Shown: one piece after another, positions 5,517 to 5,920 of the stretch
Numbering within the stretch: the stretch's first letter is position 1
Layout of the letters: each line of letters begins with the position of its first letter
Source: Verrucomicrobiota bacterium
Lineage (GTDB): Bacteria > Verrucomicrobiota > Verrucomicrobiia > Verrucomicrobiales > DEV007
DNA length: 5,920 bases
Reading direction: 5' to 3'
Assembly (NCBI GenBank): GCA_013152075.1
Contig: JAADHD010000369.1
Span: 3,918-9,837 of the forward strand
Program-made: the position numbers and the translations under genes
Notes under the pieces: model-generated
Told to the model about the DNA's origin: nothing
The model's input: the letters and a program-made list of their open reading frames with translations, nothing else
Database searches by the model: none

Positions 5517-5920
5517 ATGGCCTCTGCAACACCTGCCGCTGAACCTGAAAAGCTGACCAAAAAAGCACTCACCGCCGACCACCCTACCTGGTGTCCTGGA
5601 TGTGGTGACTTTGCAGTGCTCGCTGCTTTTTACAAAACCTTGGAAAAACTACAGATTCCTCAGGAAAAAATTGTGACGATTGCCGGCATCGGTTGTTCTT
5701 CACGTTTCCCTTATTTCGTCAACAGTCATGGACTGCACTTCATTCACGGACGTGCCCTACCGTTGGCCAGTGGTGTGAGCCTGTCCCGCCCGGACCTTCA
5801 CGTATTTGCCTTCGGCGGTGATGGAGACGGTTATTCAATTGGCGGTAATCACCTCGACCACGCAGCTCGTAAAAACGTCAACATCACTTATGTGATCATG
5901 GACAATTTTGTTTACGGCCT
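5517..5920 (+). CDS. korB: 2-oxoacid:ferredoxin oxidoreductase beta subunit (KorB-type), N-terminal part
   Basis: The first 134 codons of the TPP- and 4Fe-4S-binding beta subunit, cut by the right edge and still open. After a short Ala/Glu/Lys-rich leader comes TWCPGCGDFAVL (24-35), then GIGCSSRFPYF (57-67) and HGRALPLASG (77-86). The TPP/Mg motif is FGGDGDGYSIGGNH (99-112) and the last visible residues are MDNFVYGL. Cys26, Cys29 and Cys60 match three of the four cluster ligands known in archaeal enzymes, with the expected 3- and 31-residue spacing; the fourth would lie beyond the window. Family members are usually about 280-350 residues, so roughly half is missing. The start is the only ATG before the conserved region; it has no Shine-Dalgarno sequence (accacccatcaacATG). 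The 65-bp gap from the alpha gene is compatible with one transcript. Together the two genes encode the full catalytic enzyme. Substrate is inferred, not shown. Confidence 0.93.
   Translation, partial: MASATPAAEPEKLTKKALTADHPTWCPGCGDFAVLAAFYKTLEKLQIPQEKIVTIAGIGCSSRFPYFVNSHGLHFIHGRALPLASGVSLSRPDLHVFAFGGDGDGYSIGGNHLDHAARKNVNITYVIMDNFVYG

Overview
The window holds a short stretch of ordinary bacterial chromosome. It carries four complete protein genes, one gene cut by the right edge, and a probable gene start cut by the left edge. No mobile elements, CRISPR arrays, tRNA or rRNA genes are visible. The most likely source is a free-living Gram-negative bacterium. The protease has an export signal and the layout of a periplasmic DegP/HtrA. 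The 2-oxoacid:ferredoxin oxidoreductase implies low-potential ferredoxin metabolism. Start codons of the complete genes lack clear Shine-Dalgarno sequences. The Trm112-like protein with a long insert and the CPEN motif reminds me of Verrucomicrobiota (Opitutae-like). That lineage guess is recall-based and only moderately supported.

Layout: (1) At the left edge (1-74, minus) is the first 24 codons of a probable small membrane protein, with a GTG start and a good ribosome binding site. (2) Next comes a perfect 18-bp inverted repeat with a 7-nt loop (96-138). (3) A minus-strand DegP/HtrA-type serine protease with signal peptide, intact His-Asp-Ser triad and two PDZ domains fills 168-1697. (4) A 263-bp divergent intergenic region follows (1698-1960). 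(5) On the plus strand lie a MoeB/ThiF-type adenylyltransferase fused to a rhodanese domain (1961-3145) and, 7 bp later, a small Trm112-like protein (3153-3404), probably in one transcript. (6) A 229-bp intergenic region (3405-3633) contains a 13-bp palindrome. (7) A plus-strand pair encodes a 2-oxoacid:ferredoxin oxidoreductase: a fused gamma-alpha subunit (3634-5451), then the beta subunit (5517 to beyond the window).

The genes fall into three jobs. The protease handles envelope protein quality control. The MoeB-rhodanese protein activates and sulfurates a small sulfur-carrier protein, for molybdopterin or thiamine synthesis or a related thiolation. The two oxidoreductase subunits form a TPP- and 4Fe-4S-dependent enzyme that decarboxylates a 2-oxoacid, probably 2-oxoglutarate, and reduces ferredoxin, or runs in reverse. 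I found no convincing undescribed system. The points most worth a second look are the perfect hairpin between the protease and the left-edge gene, the Trm112-like protein with a depleted zinc site, and possible regulatory sites before the two oxidoreductase genes.
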